Shown in pieces: positions 1-11,446 of a stretch of 64,000 bases of DNA (within the stretch, counting starts at the first letter, position 1; the number at the start of each line of letters is the position of its first letter). This DNA is from Rallus limicola (Eukaryota > Chordata > Aves > Gruiformes > Rallidae): assembly GCA_022605955.1 (NCBI GenBank), contig JAKCOZ010000001.1:81952520-82016519 (forward strand). Direction: 5' to 3'. The notes under the pieces are model-generated. The model saw nothing but the letters and a program-made list of their open reading frames with translations, was not told where the DNA came from and searched no databases. A program made the position numbers and the translations under genes.

Positions 1-1878
1 CTTTTAATTGTTTGGTCAGTGGGATGGGCCACAGTGGGATGCTACATGATTTGCAGTGCTGGCCAGAGGCCTTACTCCTTCTCCTTCTCCTCCTCATGGG
101 AGGTCCTCTATCTAAAACAACTCACAGATATCTGTGATAATTTTTAAGACTACTCCAGCATTGGCCACGTTACAAGTTCTTACCAACTGAAGGTCAGTGA
201 CTGCCACCCAGGAAGCCTGTTGTCCACTGTGGGTTTCTTTGATTTGGTTTGGGTTGCCTGGTTCTGCAGCAACATCCAGTGGTGACCAACACTGCACCCT
301 TACCTGCAACACAGGAACACATTACATGCGAAAAACAAACACACTTTGGCTGCAGACCATCTCTCAAGTCCTCAGCATCCAGGTATCGTGACAAAAGACA
401 TCAGGTGACCACAGTGGGGACTGTCTTTGTTACCCTGATATAATTCAGTGCTGCAGTAATCATGCCAGAGCCTGGAATTCCCTTTTCTGTTTTAACCAGT
501 CCTGCACAGACCACAGCACATCCAGCAGCCTGAGAGGCATTTGCCAACAGGCCAGAGGCAGACAGACATCTCACAGGAGTTTAAAAAGCAGTGAAGCCTT
601 TCTTGTTATGATCAATAGGAGTTAAGGACCTGACCTGTGTGGGTGATTTGAAAAGCTGGATGGGCCAGAGTTTGTATTTTTAGATGCTTGTGTACCTTGG
701 AAAATCTGCTTTGACTTTCCACAGTTCAGCCTTTCTGAGCAGGTGGCCAAGATCCATTTGACAGGGACATTTGTACCAGACCTCCGCCAAAGCAGATCCG
801 TTCTGCAAAGGCCCGATGGGACCCAGGCACTTGTGTCACTGGTGTCCACAGACCCATCAGGCATTTCTCAGAAACTATCAATTCCGGCTGAGTAAGACGC
901 CGCAAGGTACGGGCAGAGGGAAGTGAACACCATAAACAAAGCACTCCATCATGCCAGGTATAATGATGGGACAGGTAGAGGAAGACAGCACATGCAGTGA
1001 TACTGCTGTTATTTACATAGGGCAATGGCTTTTGTTTTTCTGTTATTTAAACTCTATTTATCAGCTGAATAACACAAACCCTTGGAGGATATAAGAGTGA
1101 CAAGACCCCCAAGCCAGCTAGAGCTTTGAGTTGCTCTTTTTTTATTTTTCCTCATGGGAAACATCCCCAAAATGCCAACATGCAAATCTGTTCCTCTGCA
1201 TGTTAAAAGTATTCCCCAGGCAACCAGTATCAGGAACCAAACAGAAATTCCCTTTTCTCCCCACCCATATTTCCTTTTGAAAAAGCAGTCACTACTGGTA
1301 GTCAAAGATCAGCTGCTGTCACCTGATGTTCAAAGCACTTCACAAACGAACAGTCGATACCAAAATGGCCTTAGCTAACCGGTTTCATTACAAGCTAGTT
1401 CTGCTAACTGTAGGAACATTAAGACTGGCCATGTCTGGAACACACCAAAGGTCCATTCAATCCAGTGTGTCTTCTCCAGCTGTGGCCAGCAGCAAATACT
1501 GAGTAAAAGAGCCTAAGAACATGGCAAGTACAGAATGAGCAGTGTGACCTCCCAGGTGCCAGCACCCTGCCACCTTGGGATTTCCCAAGCCAGGGAGTAC
1601 ACTGACAGCTAAGTAAACTGGGCGTAGTCCCAAACCTAATCTGTGTCTCACTTTGGAGAAGCAGTTTGCATCCGGTATGCTGCACCTCACCCTCCAGCTC
1701 AGCGGTGTGACTGCAGCTTCTGCAAGTTCACCTGAGTGAGCTTTAGAGGCCAGCAGCTGCGCAGAGGTGAGGGCAGGTCTCATAGCCACACATGTGAGCA
1801 GCTAGAGCCTGCCTTGGGCTCTGCACTGATGCTTTCCATCATGGTTCAACAAGATGGTTTAAAGCTAGCTCTGATCTT
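1..1878. other. Unassigned noncoding sequence
   Basis: No exon, RNA gene or recognisable young repeat is visible. Open frames on both strands are 110 codons or shorter, or run into the CR1 that follows. Composition is ordinary, with scattered CpG. A short MIR-like string (caaagcacttcacaaac, near 1332) was seen but is too short to call. Confidence 0.6.
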
Positions 1879-2196
1879 TGGGGCCTACAGGAAAGCTGGG
1901 GAGGGATTGATTGTAGGGGCATGTAGCAATAGGATGAGGGGCAATGACTTTAAACTAGAGCAAGGTAGGTTTGGATTAGACATTAGGAAGAAGTTTTTCA
2001 TTATGAGGGTGGTGAGACACTGGAACAGGTTGCCCAGAGAGGTGGTGGAGGCCCCATCCCTGGAGACATTCAAGGTCAGGCTTGATGAAGCTCTGAGCAT
2101 CCTGATCTAGTTAAAAGTGTCCCAGCTTACTGCAGGGGGGTTGGACTAAATGGCCTTTAGAGGTCCCTTCCAACCTCATGTATTGATTCTATGATC
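1879..2196 (+). mobile_element. CR1 non-LTR retrotransposon, 5'-truncated 3' end (copy A)
   Basis: This is the 3' end of a chicken-repeat-1 LINE. It begins in the ORF2 segment reading AYRKAGEG and continues in one open frame through [28 protein letters not shown] and the C-terminus ALSILI, stopping at a TAG near 2108. The short 3' UTR follows, with the hallmark GGTCCCTTCCAAC and a single ATTCTATGAT tail unit. ORF2 of an intact element encodes an endonuclease and reverse transcriptase; only the far C-terminus is kept, so the copy is dead on arrival. The surviving frame has no stop, which suggests a fairly young insertion. It belongs to the same subfamily as the copy at 44100-44360 (shared TTTAGAGGTCCC and the CTTACTGCAGG 3' UTR). 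The subfamily name is not assigned. Confidence 0.95.
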
Positions 2197-5100
2197 TTGC
2201 TGCTGATTTGGGAAGTCACCCACACATCAACACCGCCAAACAATGAACCACCTCTGAGTCTATAAAGAGCTCTGAAGCTTTGACTCTGAGCCCCTTCTTG
2301 GGCCGCAGCCTCCTAGCACATGGGAATTGCCTCTCATTTTTCAGTTGAGATGAGGTGGCCCATATGTCACCTGTGGCAACCAATCAACTCACAGTCCTTC
2401 CTTGCTGCACTGTGAGAAGGGGCTTGCCACAGGGAAAGACACCATCTGTTAGGCACATACTTAATTTATAAGAGCTAATTAATTGAATAATAGGTTAGTT
2501 AGCAAAGCCCTTGGTCTATATTTTATTCAGAGGGCTGTTGTTGTTAGTAAGATGGGTGTTCTCTTAAACCTGATACCTTTTGTAAGAGAATCCGTCCCAT
2601 CAGTACCCATGGGACTGAATGTAAAAATTAAGATATATTTTTTATTCTCCAGGAGAGTACTTTTGAGATGACAAACATTTGGTCATTGGGATGGAGATCT
2701 GTGTGCTTCATTCCCATGATAAGCAGTGGAATGAATATCCCATTATAAATGGAAAGCAAATAGTTTACTCAAGGAGCTTTAAATGTCATCAGTCTCTTAG
2801 AAAACTCATGTCAGTAGGCCTCATGTGATTCTGAAAGCAGCGTGGCTGTTCAGTGTAACTTTTGGCTCCACCTGGGCCCACTGGGTGCCTATGATACGAC
2901 TGGGAGCAGCTATCTTTATACAACTGACAGCCTTGTTCCCGGTCAGGGAGGCTCTGACCTGCCTCTGAACTGAAAGTCTGAAGCACTGGACTGCTGCTGC
3001 CTCAGTTCTTTCACCTTTATCTCAGGGATCAGGTTTCCAGGAATCTGCTGCAGCTGAGTCCCCATAATGAAGTGGCACAGGAGAGGCACCCACATTGGGT
3101 GCCCGCAGCAGGCCTGCAATCCCCTCTCTAGGCTCTCAGCTTCAAAGCACACTGGCAAGTAAATGCGTGTACGTTTTTGTGGCTCCATTTCTAGCTGATC
3201 AGGACATGTGGTACATGGGAAGCTGGTGGCAGAAGAAAGAGCCAGACTGGTGTTTTGCTGCCTTGAATGCAGGTGAGGGCACCGTCCTTGCTAGCTGTTT
3301 GGCATCTGGCAGAGGGGTGTGGGTGGGAGCCCGGCACAGAACCCCATGCAGCTCCCCAAAGCTGCATTCATGAGAGAACTACACAGACCTGGCCTCATGC
3401 CTCCTACAGAGCAAAAGGCTTTCTAGGTATTCATGATCTGAGTCCAGCAGGATCGCTTTTCTGGGGTAGAAAGGTCCCCATTTCATCAGTGGGAGAAACT
3501 ATGGGTTTGCCTACATGGGAGGTGCTCTGGCAACCTAATTTGAATGAACTTTGCACGCTAATAAAACTTTTCAAAACTTAATTAAATCACATTAAAGCTC
3601 CTCATGGGCATTTTAACTTAAAGGTGTATTTATTCTCTGCAGTATACCTCCAGAGCAAATTGAGGAACATTTAATTCAGCCCACCCTAATTCTTACTGAA
3701 GGTGTGCACTTTGATGCAGTTGATCCACCTATTTGGAATTCATGTTTCTGGTTCACTTAGATGACTTTTTCCTCAGTTTCTCTTTGTGAAGAAACTATTT
3801 GAGAGAGAAGAAGGGATTTGCATAGGATCATCCAAAAGAAGAGGTAGGAGCAGAAGTGGGGGAGCCCAGGCATACACAAGTATTCAGGGAAGCAGCTTTT
3901 CTCTCCACTACCTTGCTGTCCCTGCTGGAAATGTTTTCTGCAGATCTAGCCCTACTGCATTCTTTTTCTCCCCCTACCATACCAGGCTTTGCAACAGACC
4001 CCAACAGCGGTGGCAAGACAGAACGAGTGAGCTCACAGGTGTCTTGTCTGGCTGCAAGCAACACTGTGTAGAAAATTCATGAAAATGCCACAGTCCTTTG
4101 GGACCGCAAAGTCTGGGGATCATTTATTCTGCCCTCCCAGCATAACACAGGCAGTATAATTTCATTCCATTACTTCTTCAGTCAGCCTGATAGTTTATCT
4201 TTGAGTGAAGCAGAAAGTCAAGTATTTGCTGCAGTCGAATTGTTCCAGGCATTTTGTTGGATGCACATTTTTCCATAGAAACCAATTTTCGTTTCAGTAA
4301 ACTGCTTTTTAATAATCTTTTCCCCCCTCAGATAGGCTTTCCTGTACTAATCCATAGCCATTTCTTGGGGATGCAGCTTTGGTTTATAGAAGCTTTAAAA
4401 AGAGGGAAAACCCCCATTCTTTTCCAGGGGTCTGAAATTACTCCACCAGCATGCATGCAAATTTCTTCTAACCTTAAATACCTCCCTCTTACTATCACTA
4501 CTGTATCTAGGTTCTTAAGGACATACAGTGGCTCCATTTATCTACCTCACCATGGTGGTGGAACAGGAACACCAAAACCTGTGAGCTTTACAGGGTGCTC
4601 CCAGCCTCAGGCACTCCACAGTAGCCAAAAGGAGAACCTGGTGGGCAGCTTCAAGGCAATGAATTTAGCCTCTTCTCTCTCCCCACCTGAATGGCAGCAT
4701 AAGGTTGGGCAGGGCAGACAGATGCAACTACCCATTGGAATAAAGCATGAAAATGAGCTGGACAGAAAAATGGAGGGTGGCCTCTATTGGGTAGGTAACT
4801 CACTCACAAATATTAGCTATCAGAGTAAATTTACTATGCTACATTGTCTCAGCATTCTGGGATTATCAGTAACGTTCAGGACATATATGTAAGAAGTTTT
4901 CCAGTGCTGGATCTCAACACCACGCTACAGACAAGCCGCATAATTTCTTACCTTTTCCTGAGGCAGAAACTGAGAGACGGGAAAATCACATGACCTTGGA
5001 CACACTTGGCAGATGATTACTAGAGACCTGGGGGCAACACCCAGAAGTCAACTGGTAGTTAAGGTATATTTGGCACCCTGATTCATAGACCCATCTGGCC

Positions 5101-8100
5101 AAAGCTTACAGGGTCCAGAGCAAAGCTGATCTTCCCCTGCAACATTTCACAGCTATCCACCCATCCCACCTTCTCTGTTGTTGGGATCCCATGGGCCTGG
5201 ACCTTTCCTCAGGCTGCCAGTCCTCTATCTGGAAAACTACAGCTCTCTGACAAGCCCTGCAGGAAAAATGTTGGAGTCATCATTAACCTGTCAGGGACTT
5301 CTGCCCAGACCTTTATTACTGTCCCCTTAGATGAAACTGAATAAAACATGGCATCTTCAACTGAGCCTATGACAAATGCATTACGTTTGCCTCATTTTCT
5401 CATTTGCCAGAGGAAAGAGTTGGAATTATTCTGAGCAAATGAGTTTTAGCTTTTCTCATTAGCTTTTCATAATCTTTAGCGCACAGATTGGGAGGAAAGG
5501 GCTCTCAGCAATTTTGGCTGAAAGTAAAATGACTAAAGGTTAAAAACTGAGAGCAGAAGGGCAGGTACCACTGTTCCAGAGAAGTTTCCAGCCTGCTTCT
5601 ACTAGTCTTGACTGCATGAGGAGTTTAAAAACGGCAAAAAATGATGAGGCCAGACAAATCCTTAGCCAAGTAGTAGAGTGGGCTGTTCGGGTCAGATGCT
5701 GCGACTCACACAGGCTGATCTACTGTAACTAAAGCAACTTAAAAATTAAGGGCTCATCTCTACCAAACTGTCGCTTTTAGCCTCGGTTAAGTCAATTTAG
5801 ATCACTCTGGTAAGTTAACTTTATGGTGACCCCAGACCTGTGAAATCTTGCATGGTCTAAGGCATCTCTGGGAACTTTTTACACAGCATGGGACATCCTG
5901 CATACATGCTTGCATCTGTCCTCTCACCTAAAGAACCATCCGTTCTCCTTCAAACTGCTGCATCTTCCACTGCACCCTGTCCTGCATGGAAATAAGCTGA
6001 GGTGAACACACTCTTGAGCACACGGCTGCAGTATCCTAAATTGGCGGCAGGTCAGCAGCCTCTCACATGTTCTCCTCAAGCCTAGACTTTGCAATAGATG
6101 CATACCACTCCTAGGAGTTGCACCAAGGTCATCAGACCACTACCTAGATTGAGAATCTGCCAGTACCACACAGCCTGAGTCACAAGCAAGCTGGACTGCG
6201 CACCCTGTCATCCATGCATTGCATGATCTGCTCGAGGTGGGCCTTGCCAGTGCAGCCGTGGAAGTCACAGCTAAGAGCCCCAAAGGAAGGCATCGCTCCA
6301 AAGGAAATCAGTTACCCAGACAAAAATTTTGTTTTGCTGACATAACTGTGTCACGCCAGGGCTTTCACAAGCCCTGTCTATTTCACACTCCGATCCAGCT
6401 CAGCTTCACGAGCAAGACAGTGAAATGTAGGCCAAATGCTCTGAGCCAGCTCATCTTTTTTATTTATAGGAGAGCAATCAACTATATACGATTGATCATA
6501 TGTTGCAAGTGTTGCAGCACACAATAGCCCATGGCCAAAGGAAGCAGAACGTGCCTAATTTTGTGCTGTTTTCTGGGAAGTGGGAGGTGTGTTTGCTTGT
6601 GCGCAAGCCAGAGCATGGGCAGGGCTTCAGGAACTTGAAGTGAAGGTTACCCTTATGTACCTCCACACAGCATTGCCTGCCTCACCCTAGGCTGCAGATA
6701 CAGATACACCAGCCCAGAAGATGATGGTAGTGCCCAAGACACACACGCAAGGTGCACAAAGAGTGGGAGAGTGGTGCGAGAAGGGGAGGGCTTGTCGCAG
6801 GCCTCCTGCAAGGCAGCCCCTCCACACAAAGGCACGTGCAGCATGCAGGTCCCCAGACTGCTGTTTGTCACACCGCGTCTGAAGGAGAAAATGAGACTTA
6901 AGGAAGATGATGCCACTTGTAGTGTATATCCTATGGCAGATGAGCTGTAATTCTTTGTCTGTACGATGTTAGAAAGCGGGGGTAGTGTTTTGAAGATATT
7001 TTCTATGCTGGAGCTAAGAATGGCAGGTTTCACAATGACGCTGTTGTTCAATTAAATGTGAAGCAGTGCGTTTGCAGTCCTGACTGAGACAGGGAAGTAA
7101 TAAAACAAAGACACTAAAACTTATCAGTAATTCTTACCACTTCTTAATGGTGTTCCTAATCTATGCCTTTGACCCTTTGGTAATGCTGCTCCTTTGGTAA
7201 TTCTTTGCAGCTGTAGCATTTAGAAAGTAACTGAAAATTTTATGCCAGCTGTTAACTTATCATGTTTGCTCTTACAACAACCCAAGACAAAGGCCAATAT
7301 ATCATAAAATAAAAGTCCAGCTCCATATTTAGACTCCCGAGTAAACGCCCTGAATTTCAAATGAGCAGAACTCACAATCTCTCTCACTGCTTTTAATAGA
7401 AACTCAAGGGTTCCTGAAAAAGCAACTCCTTTATCAGACTATCAGATACTGTCTTGGGGACATAGATTTTTATGCAAATCATAGGCACAGGCCACCAGCG
7501 AACATCATGTCATTAGTACAGTTATTGATCAGGGAGACCTCCTCAGTGTAGGGAGGGACCTCATGAGGATATTTGTGCTTTTTCTTTCAAATGACTTGAC
7601 GGACAGCTTTGCATCCTGTCAGGCTCATTTAGCCACAAAGTGCGGCTCACCGAAGACTTCTGTTGGTCTGGTAAGGACAGGAAAGGGGTGAGCTGCCTTG
7701 CTGGTGTCACTCTTGCAGCAAAGCCCTGTTGTCTGCCTGTGCGTTACAGTCTGGTACGGAACACAGACTCGACAACACGCCTTCTTCACAGCAGAAGGAC
7801 CTCCCTGGTAAAACTCAGTAGTGCTGGAAAAGCATCTGTAGCAAAGCTGTGTCTGCAAGATGTGCTCCCTGGACTACACTTGCTCACTGAGTGAGCATGG
7901 CCATGCTCGTATCTCGGTGCTGTGCTTTGGCAAACCTTCCACTTCCAAGAAGAGAGAAGAGTTAAATCCATAGTAGGCCTATGGGGGCTAATGCAATGGA
8001 ATTTAAAACTGGGGTTTCTACTGGTAGAGACTTGGTTAAGTGAAAAACAACCTCCCCTTGACACGAACACGTAACCACAACAGCTGCGCGGGCGTGCATC

Positions 8101-8199
8101 TATGTAGATCAGACACTAGCCTGAAAAGTTTCCTGGTGACTGAAGAAACACTGCCGTGCAGTTTGGTCACATGACAGGATTATGCAGAAGAAATAGAAT
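2197..8199. other. Unassigned noncoding sequence with MIR relic
   Basis: Apart from the MIR-like piece near 4943-5056, nothing recognisable is present. The longest open frame of the window (4254-4892, 212 codons, + strand) lies here. It has no recognisable domain or signal peptide, so I treat it as chance. A second, weaker MIR-like stretch may lie at about 5360-5430 (gcctcattttctcatttgcc). Confidence 0.6.
4943..5056 (-). mobile_element. Ancient MIR-like SINE relic, antisense
   Basis: On the + strand the sequence reads gaggcagaaactgagag, then a region matching the reverse complement of the MIR core (tgaccttggacacac, then acacccagaagtc). This follows the MIR order 'GAAACTGAGGCACAGAG - TGACTTGCCCAAGGTCACAC - AACCCAGG' with many substitutions. 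MIRs are tRNA-derived SINEs present across amniotes and are expected in birds only as decayed fossils. Boundaries are approximate. Confidence 0.5.
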
Positions 8200-8540
8200 A
8201 AAATGAAATTACAAGGTGGCAGATTCGAAGCTGACAAAAGGGAATGCTTCATCAGGTACATGTGTAAATTCTGGAGCTTGCTGCCAACAGTGCTATGGAA
8301 GCCAAAAATAGATTTCGAAAAATGATTTGCCAAAGTCACGTGGACAGATCTATTAAATGATATTAAACAGCAAGATTTTAGGAAGCTTTCAGGAACCTGC
8401 AGCCTGGCAAGTACACCAGACAATTACCACTACATGCTTGCCTTTCTCAGTTTTCTCTAAACATCTGCTACAAACCACCAATGAAGAGAGGGCACTGGAT
8501 GAGACAGACATTTAAGAGTGATCCAATATGACAATTTTTC
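8200..8540 (+). mobile_element. Ancient CR1-like LINE, 3' end
   Basis: The stretch follows, in order and with heavy substitution, a reptile/bird CR1-like LINE 3' end that I recall. It starts with aaatgaaattacaaggtggc (consensus AAATTAAGAGGCAGCAGG). Next come acaaaagggaatgcttcatc, ctggagcttgctgccaac (consensus TGGAACTCGTTGCCA), gaagccaaaaata and cagatctattaaatg. The terminal part is aagagagggcactggatgag plus gtgatccaatatgac (consensus GGATACTGGGCTAGATGG, GACCCAGTATGGC). All blocks are collinear over 340 bp, which makes chance unlikely. The ORF2 tail is broken by stops and frameshifts. The age is far greater than that of the young CR1 copies. The family name is uncertain (CR1/L3-like). Confidence 0.7.
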
Positions 8541-10011
8541 ATTTAAGACTTTCCATGTTGGTGCTAATTTACTTTAATGATGAGGATTGTTAACCACAGC
8601 ATTTCACCAACTGCTTCATGGGCAGCTGAGCCATCCCTGCAGCCCAGCCAACCTCTTCAAGAGACAAGCTGTAAATCGATGGGGAGATAGTCATGCCATG
8701 TTCTCCCTGGGTTAATTTATGCAGCTGTTGTCTACAAGAAGTCAGAACTCAGGCACTTAGTTCACCTGGTGCAGACATGCCCTAAGGGATTCTCCCAGCT
8801 CAGACACAAAGGATTCTGGCAGGCAGAGATAACTGATTCCAAGTCTCCCAAGTGCTTTGCAGACACTCAAATACCGAATCTGTCATGCTTCTCAACTCAG
8901 GAGACAAATGCAGGACAGGGAGGAGGTGGTAAAATAGGCAAGAAATAATAATTACGCCATTGGCTAAAAGGACATTGCAAACTTTTATAGATGGGCACAT
9001 CATCCCCCACTGAAGTTTACAGTGCACACCTCACTTTGGCAGCCACCTTCATTGGTCTGAGCCAACCTCTCTGCACAGAAAAGTGAGCAAGGCTGAGAAT
9101 TCTGCCACAATAGGGGTTATTGCCGCTGCTATACATAAGGTCAAACTCTGTTTTAGCAAGGAATTTGTCCCCTGAGCTCTAACATGGATTGGACTTGCGT
9201 ACACAGGTGAGGCAAAAGCATGCAGTAACATGGTTAGCAGAGAATTGCACTGTAACATGACCCCTTGGCAGAGGGATCTGCGTTCGTAAATGCCATTCCA
9301 GGGGTGATAGATGGAGATAAAGGAGTTTCTAATGCCGCTGCATTATGCTACCACTTCCAAATGTAACAGATCTCAGACTGCTGTGATTCCTCAGTGCTTT
9401 TGCCCAAACCACTGTGCCTTCTTACCAGCTGCTGTGAGCTACAGTCCTGTCCACACTGGCAGGAAACCCCTGAGGTAGCTCCCTGAGGAACAACAATGGG
9501 AAACCCAAGTACAATATCTGGGTTTGCCCCAGGACTTTGCATCATTGCTTAGGAAACATGAAAAGGCGACATCTCTTGTGCCTCTGCTTCTCTTCTGTAA
9601 GGCAGGGCTTACGGCAGTTTTTAACACCTCAGGAACACGAGGGGAATGCAAAGATGCAAGGGTTAGCTGTGAGGTGCTCAGAAGTGGTGTTCCCAGGGCC
9701 CATCACAGCACGTGAGACAGGCAGGCCACATGGATGGTGCCTGGTGAACAGAACCAGCATGAGATGTCTCCCCGACATGGAAGGCAGATGGCTCTAACTG
9801 AAGCTCACTGTGCCTATGGGAGACCTCCGGAGGTAACCAAGGTAAATCCATACTTTGTTTCTTCTGGCCTGCTGAGGCTTTGTCTTAGGAGAACAGACAG
9901 CTGATCTGTGGAGTCAGGGGCTCAGCTAGGCAGGACCTCAGCTAGAAGGGGACTCTCTACCTCCTATCCAGAAACCTCTTTACACCAGCATCGCAAGCAC
10001 CTTTGTCCTGG

Positions 10012-10037
10012 CACAGCTACAGAGCACAGCTACAGAG
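10012..10037. repeat. Perfect 13-bp tandem duplication
   Basis: The unit cacagctacagag occurs twice head to tail with no mismatch. Two units only; a local slippage duplication without evident function. Confidence 0.9.
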
Positions 10038-10899
10038 CCTGACACCAAAATCTCATGCCACTGCTGGGAAGAATCACAGTTTCTTAAGACTTCCCTGAAT
10101 AACCATACAACTGCATGTTCCAGAACAGCTTGTTCTACCCCAAGCCATGTGGTTATTTCATCTAGTGGTGGGCTTTGGGGGAGCTGCTTTATCTCCAGCT
10201 GCAGTGGGCCGAACTGTTTCCTGTCGTTGATTAAGGAAATAGAAATCACCAAGTGCAGATTTTCCTGAAGGCCTTACGTGAAGCTCTTCCCCTCTGCACG
10301 CTCTCTACTGATTGTACTGCTTTGCCAAGCCTTGTTAAGGCTTCTCCATTGTTCTTCGTGTGCCGTCAGTCATCCGCAGAAGCCGGTACAGGCTGGTAAG
10401 CTTTGCAAAGACGAATGTGCAATTGAGATCCTTAATTAACGCCACGTAACATTCAGATATATTCACTGAGGAAGGGACATGTGAAAGAAATCAAGCAAGA
10501 AACTTAGCAGAGTGGGGGGAGGGGGATGGACCCCTTCCAAGGATTTTATCTGCAGAAAGATCTAATTAAGCTAGAATAATATGCAAGCTCGCTTAAAAAG
10601 AAAATGAACATCAAGAGAAGCTGAAGCTAACAACCAGCTGTCTCCTCTTTGAGAGTTAAATGCATTAGCTCCAGAGGCAGAAAAGAAAGAGAAAAATAGG
10701 CTTAGGATTTGTGTATCTTAAAACAAGTGAAATCTACACCCACTGGTATAATGCTGCAAATCTCCCATTTCATTTCCATCTCAGGGGCAGGTCCGCTCAC
10801 TAAAGGGAAGTGTCCCTCTATTTGCCAGTTAAAAACACAGGCTTTGCTGCCTCTTGTTGACATACCTAGTACAAGCCTTCCACTTTCTCTCCAGCACAA

Positions 10900-10936
10900 C
10901 CCATCCCATCCCATCCCATCCTATCCCATCCCAACC
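10900..10936. repeat. (CCCAT)n microsatellite
   Basis: About seven CCCAT units in a row, with one T substitution (cctat) in the array. A pentanucleotide simple repeat, likely length-polymorphic. Confidence 0.92.
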
Positions 10937-11370
10937 CAGGCTTCCTGCCACAGCTTTGCTGTCTGGGTTGTATCTGAGGGGCAGCACTGAAGGCAGAGTG
11001 ACCAACAGGTAGGCTGGATTTGGGATTGAGGGAAGACAATGTCATATTGTTCATAGAGACCTCATGGGAGGTTCTCCCCTGAACAAGAAGTGTGTTAAAC
11101 TATTATTTCAAAAGAGAGAATAATGGGTTTAGATAATGATTTTCATTGCATCTAGGAGAATTAGGTAGGTACCTTGATGACCTTCTCAGGGAGGTAGACA
11201 TTCAGTTCCTCTAGGGTGTGTACACTGAAAGGAGCTTTTCAATATATATACAAAGACACACACATATATATATTGCTAGAGTCACCACACAAATATTTCA
11301 GTAATGGAGATGCCATTCATACCATTGAAGGAGTTATTTTCTCAGCTACCTAAATAGTCTGTGTAAAGGG

Positions 11371-11397
11371 TTTTTTTTTAATTTAATTTAATTTTAT
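11371..11397. repeat. T-run and (AATTT)n AT-rich simple repeat
   Basis: A run of T followed by three AATTT-like units, lying about 10 bp upstream of the short CR1 tail. No function is implied. Confidence 0.8.
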
Positions 11398-11406
11398 CTT
11401 CCAAGC

Positions 11407-11446
11407 AAGGTCCCTTCCAACCCAAACCATCCTATCATTCTATGAT
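11407..11446 (+). mobile_element. CR1 3' tail only (about 40 bp)
   Basis: The sequence aaggtcccttccaaccc, then aaaccat and an imperfect double ATTCTAT-type tail, is the last 40 bp of a CR1. Nothing upstream matches CR1, so this is an extremely 5'-truncated insertion. Such short copies are expected from incomplete target-primed reverse transcription. Confidence 0.88.

Larger units (their letters stand above)
8541..11406. other. Unassigned noncoding sequence with small tandem repeats
   Basis: No gene or interspersed repeat recognised. It holds a perfect 13-bp duplication (cacagctacagag, 10012-10037), a short G-rich run (about 10513-10525), the CCCAT repeat at 10900 and an AT-rich run just before the CR1 tail at 11407. 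Open frames are short and unsupported. Confidence 0.6.

Noticed and set aside
1318..1360. MIR-like string gttcaaagcacttcacaaac
   Set aside because: Only about 20 bp match and nothing downstream continues the MIR order.
4254..4892. Longest open frame, 212 codons on the + strand
   Set aside because: No recognisable domain or motif, no Kozak or promoter context, no similarity to any family I know. Its length is compatible with chance in 64 kb.
5360..5430. Possible sense MIR (gcctcattttctcatttgcc)
   Set aside because: Resembles the 'CCTCAGTTTCCTCATCTG' block, but the flanks are too decayed to call.
10513..10525. G-quadruplex candidate in gtggggggagggggatgg
   Set aside because: Only two long G-runs; the four tracts needed are not clearly present.
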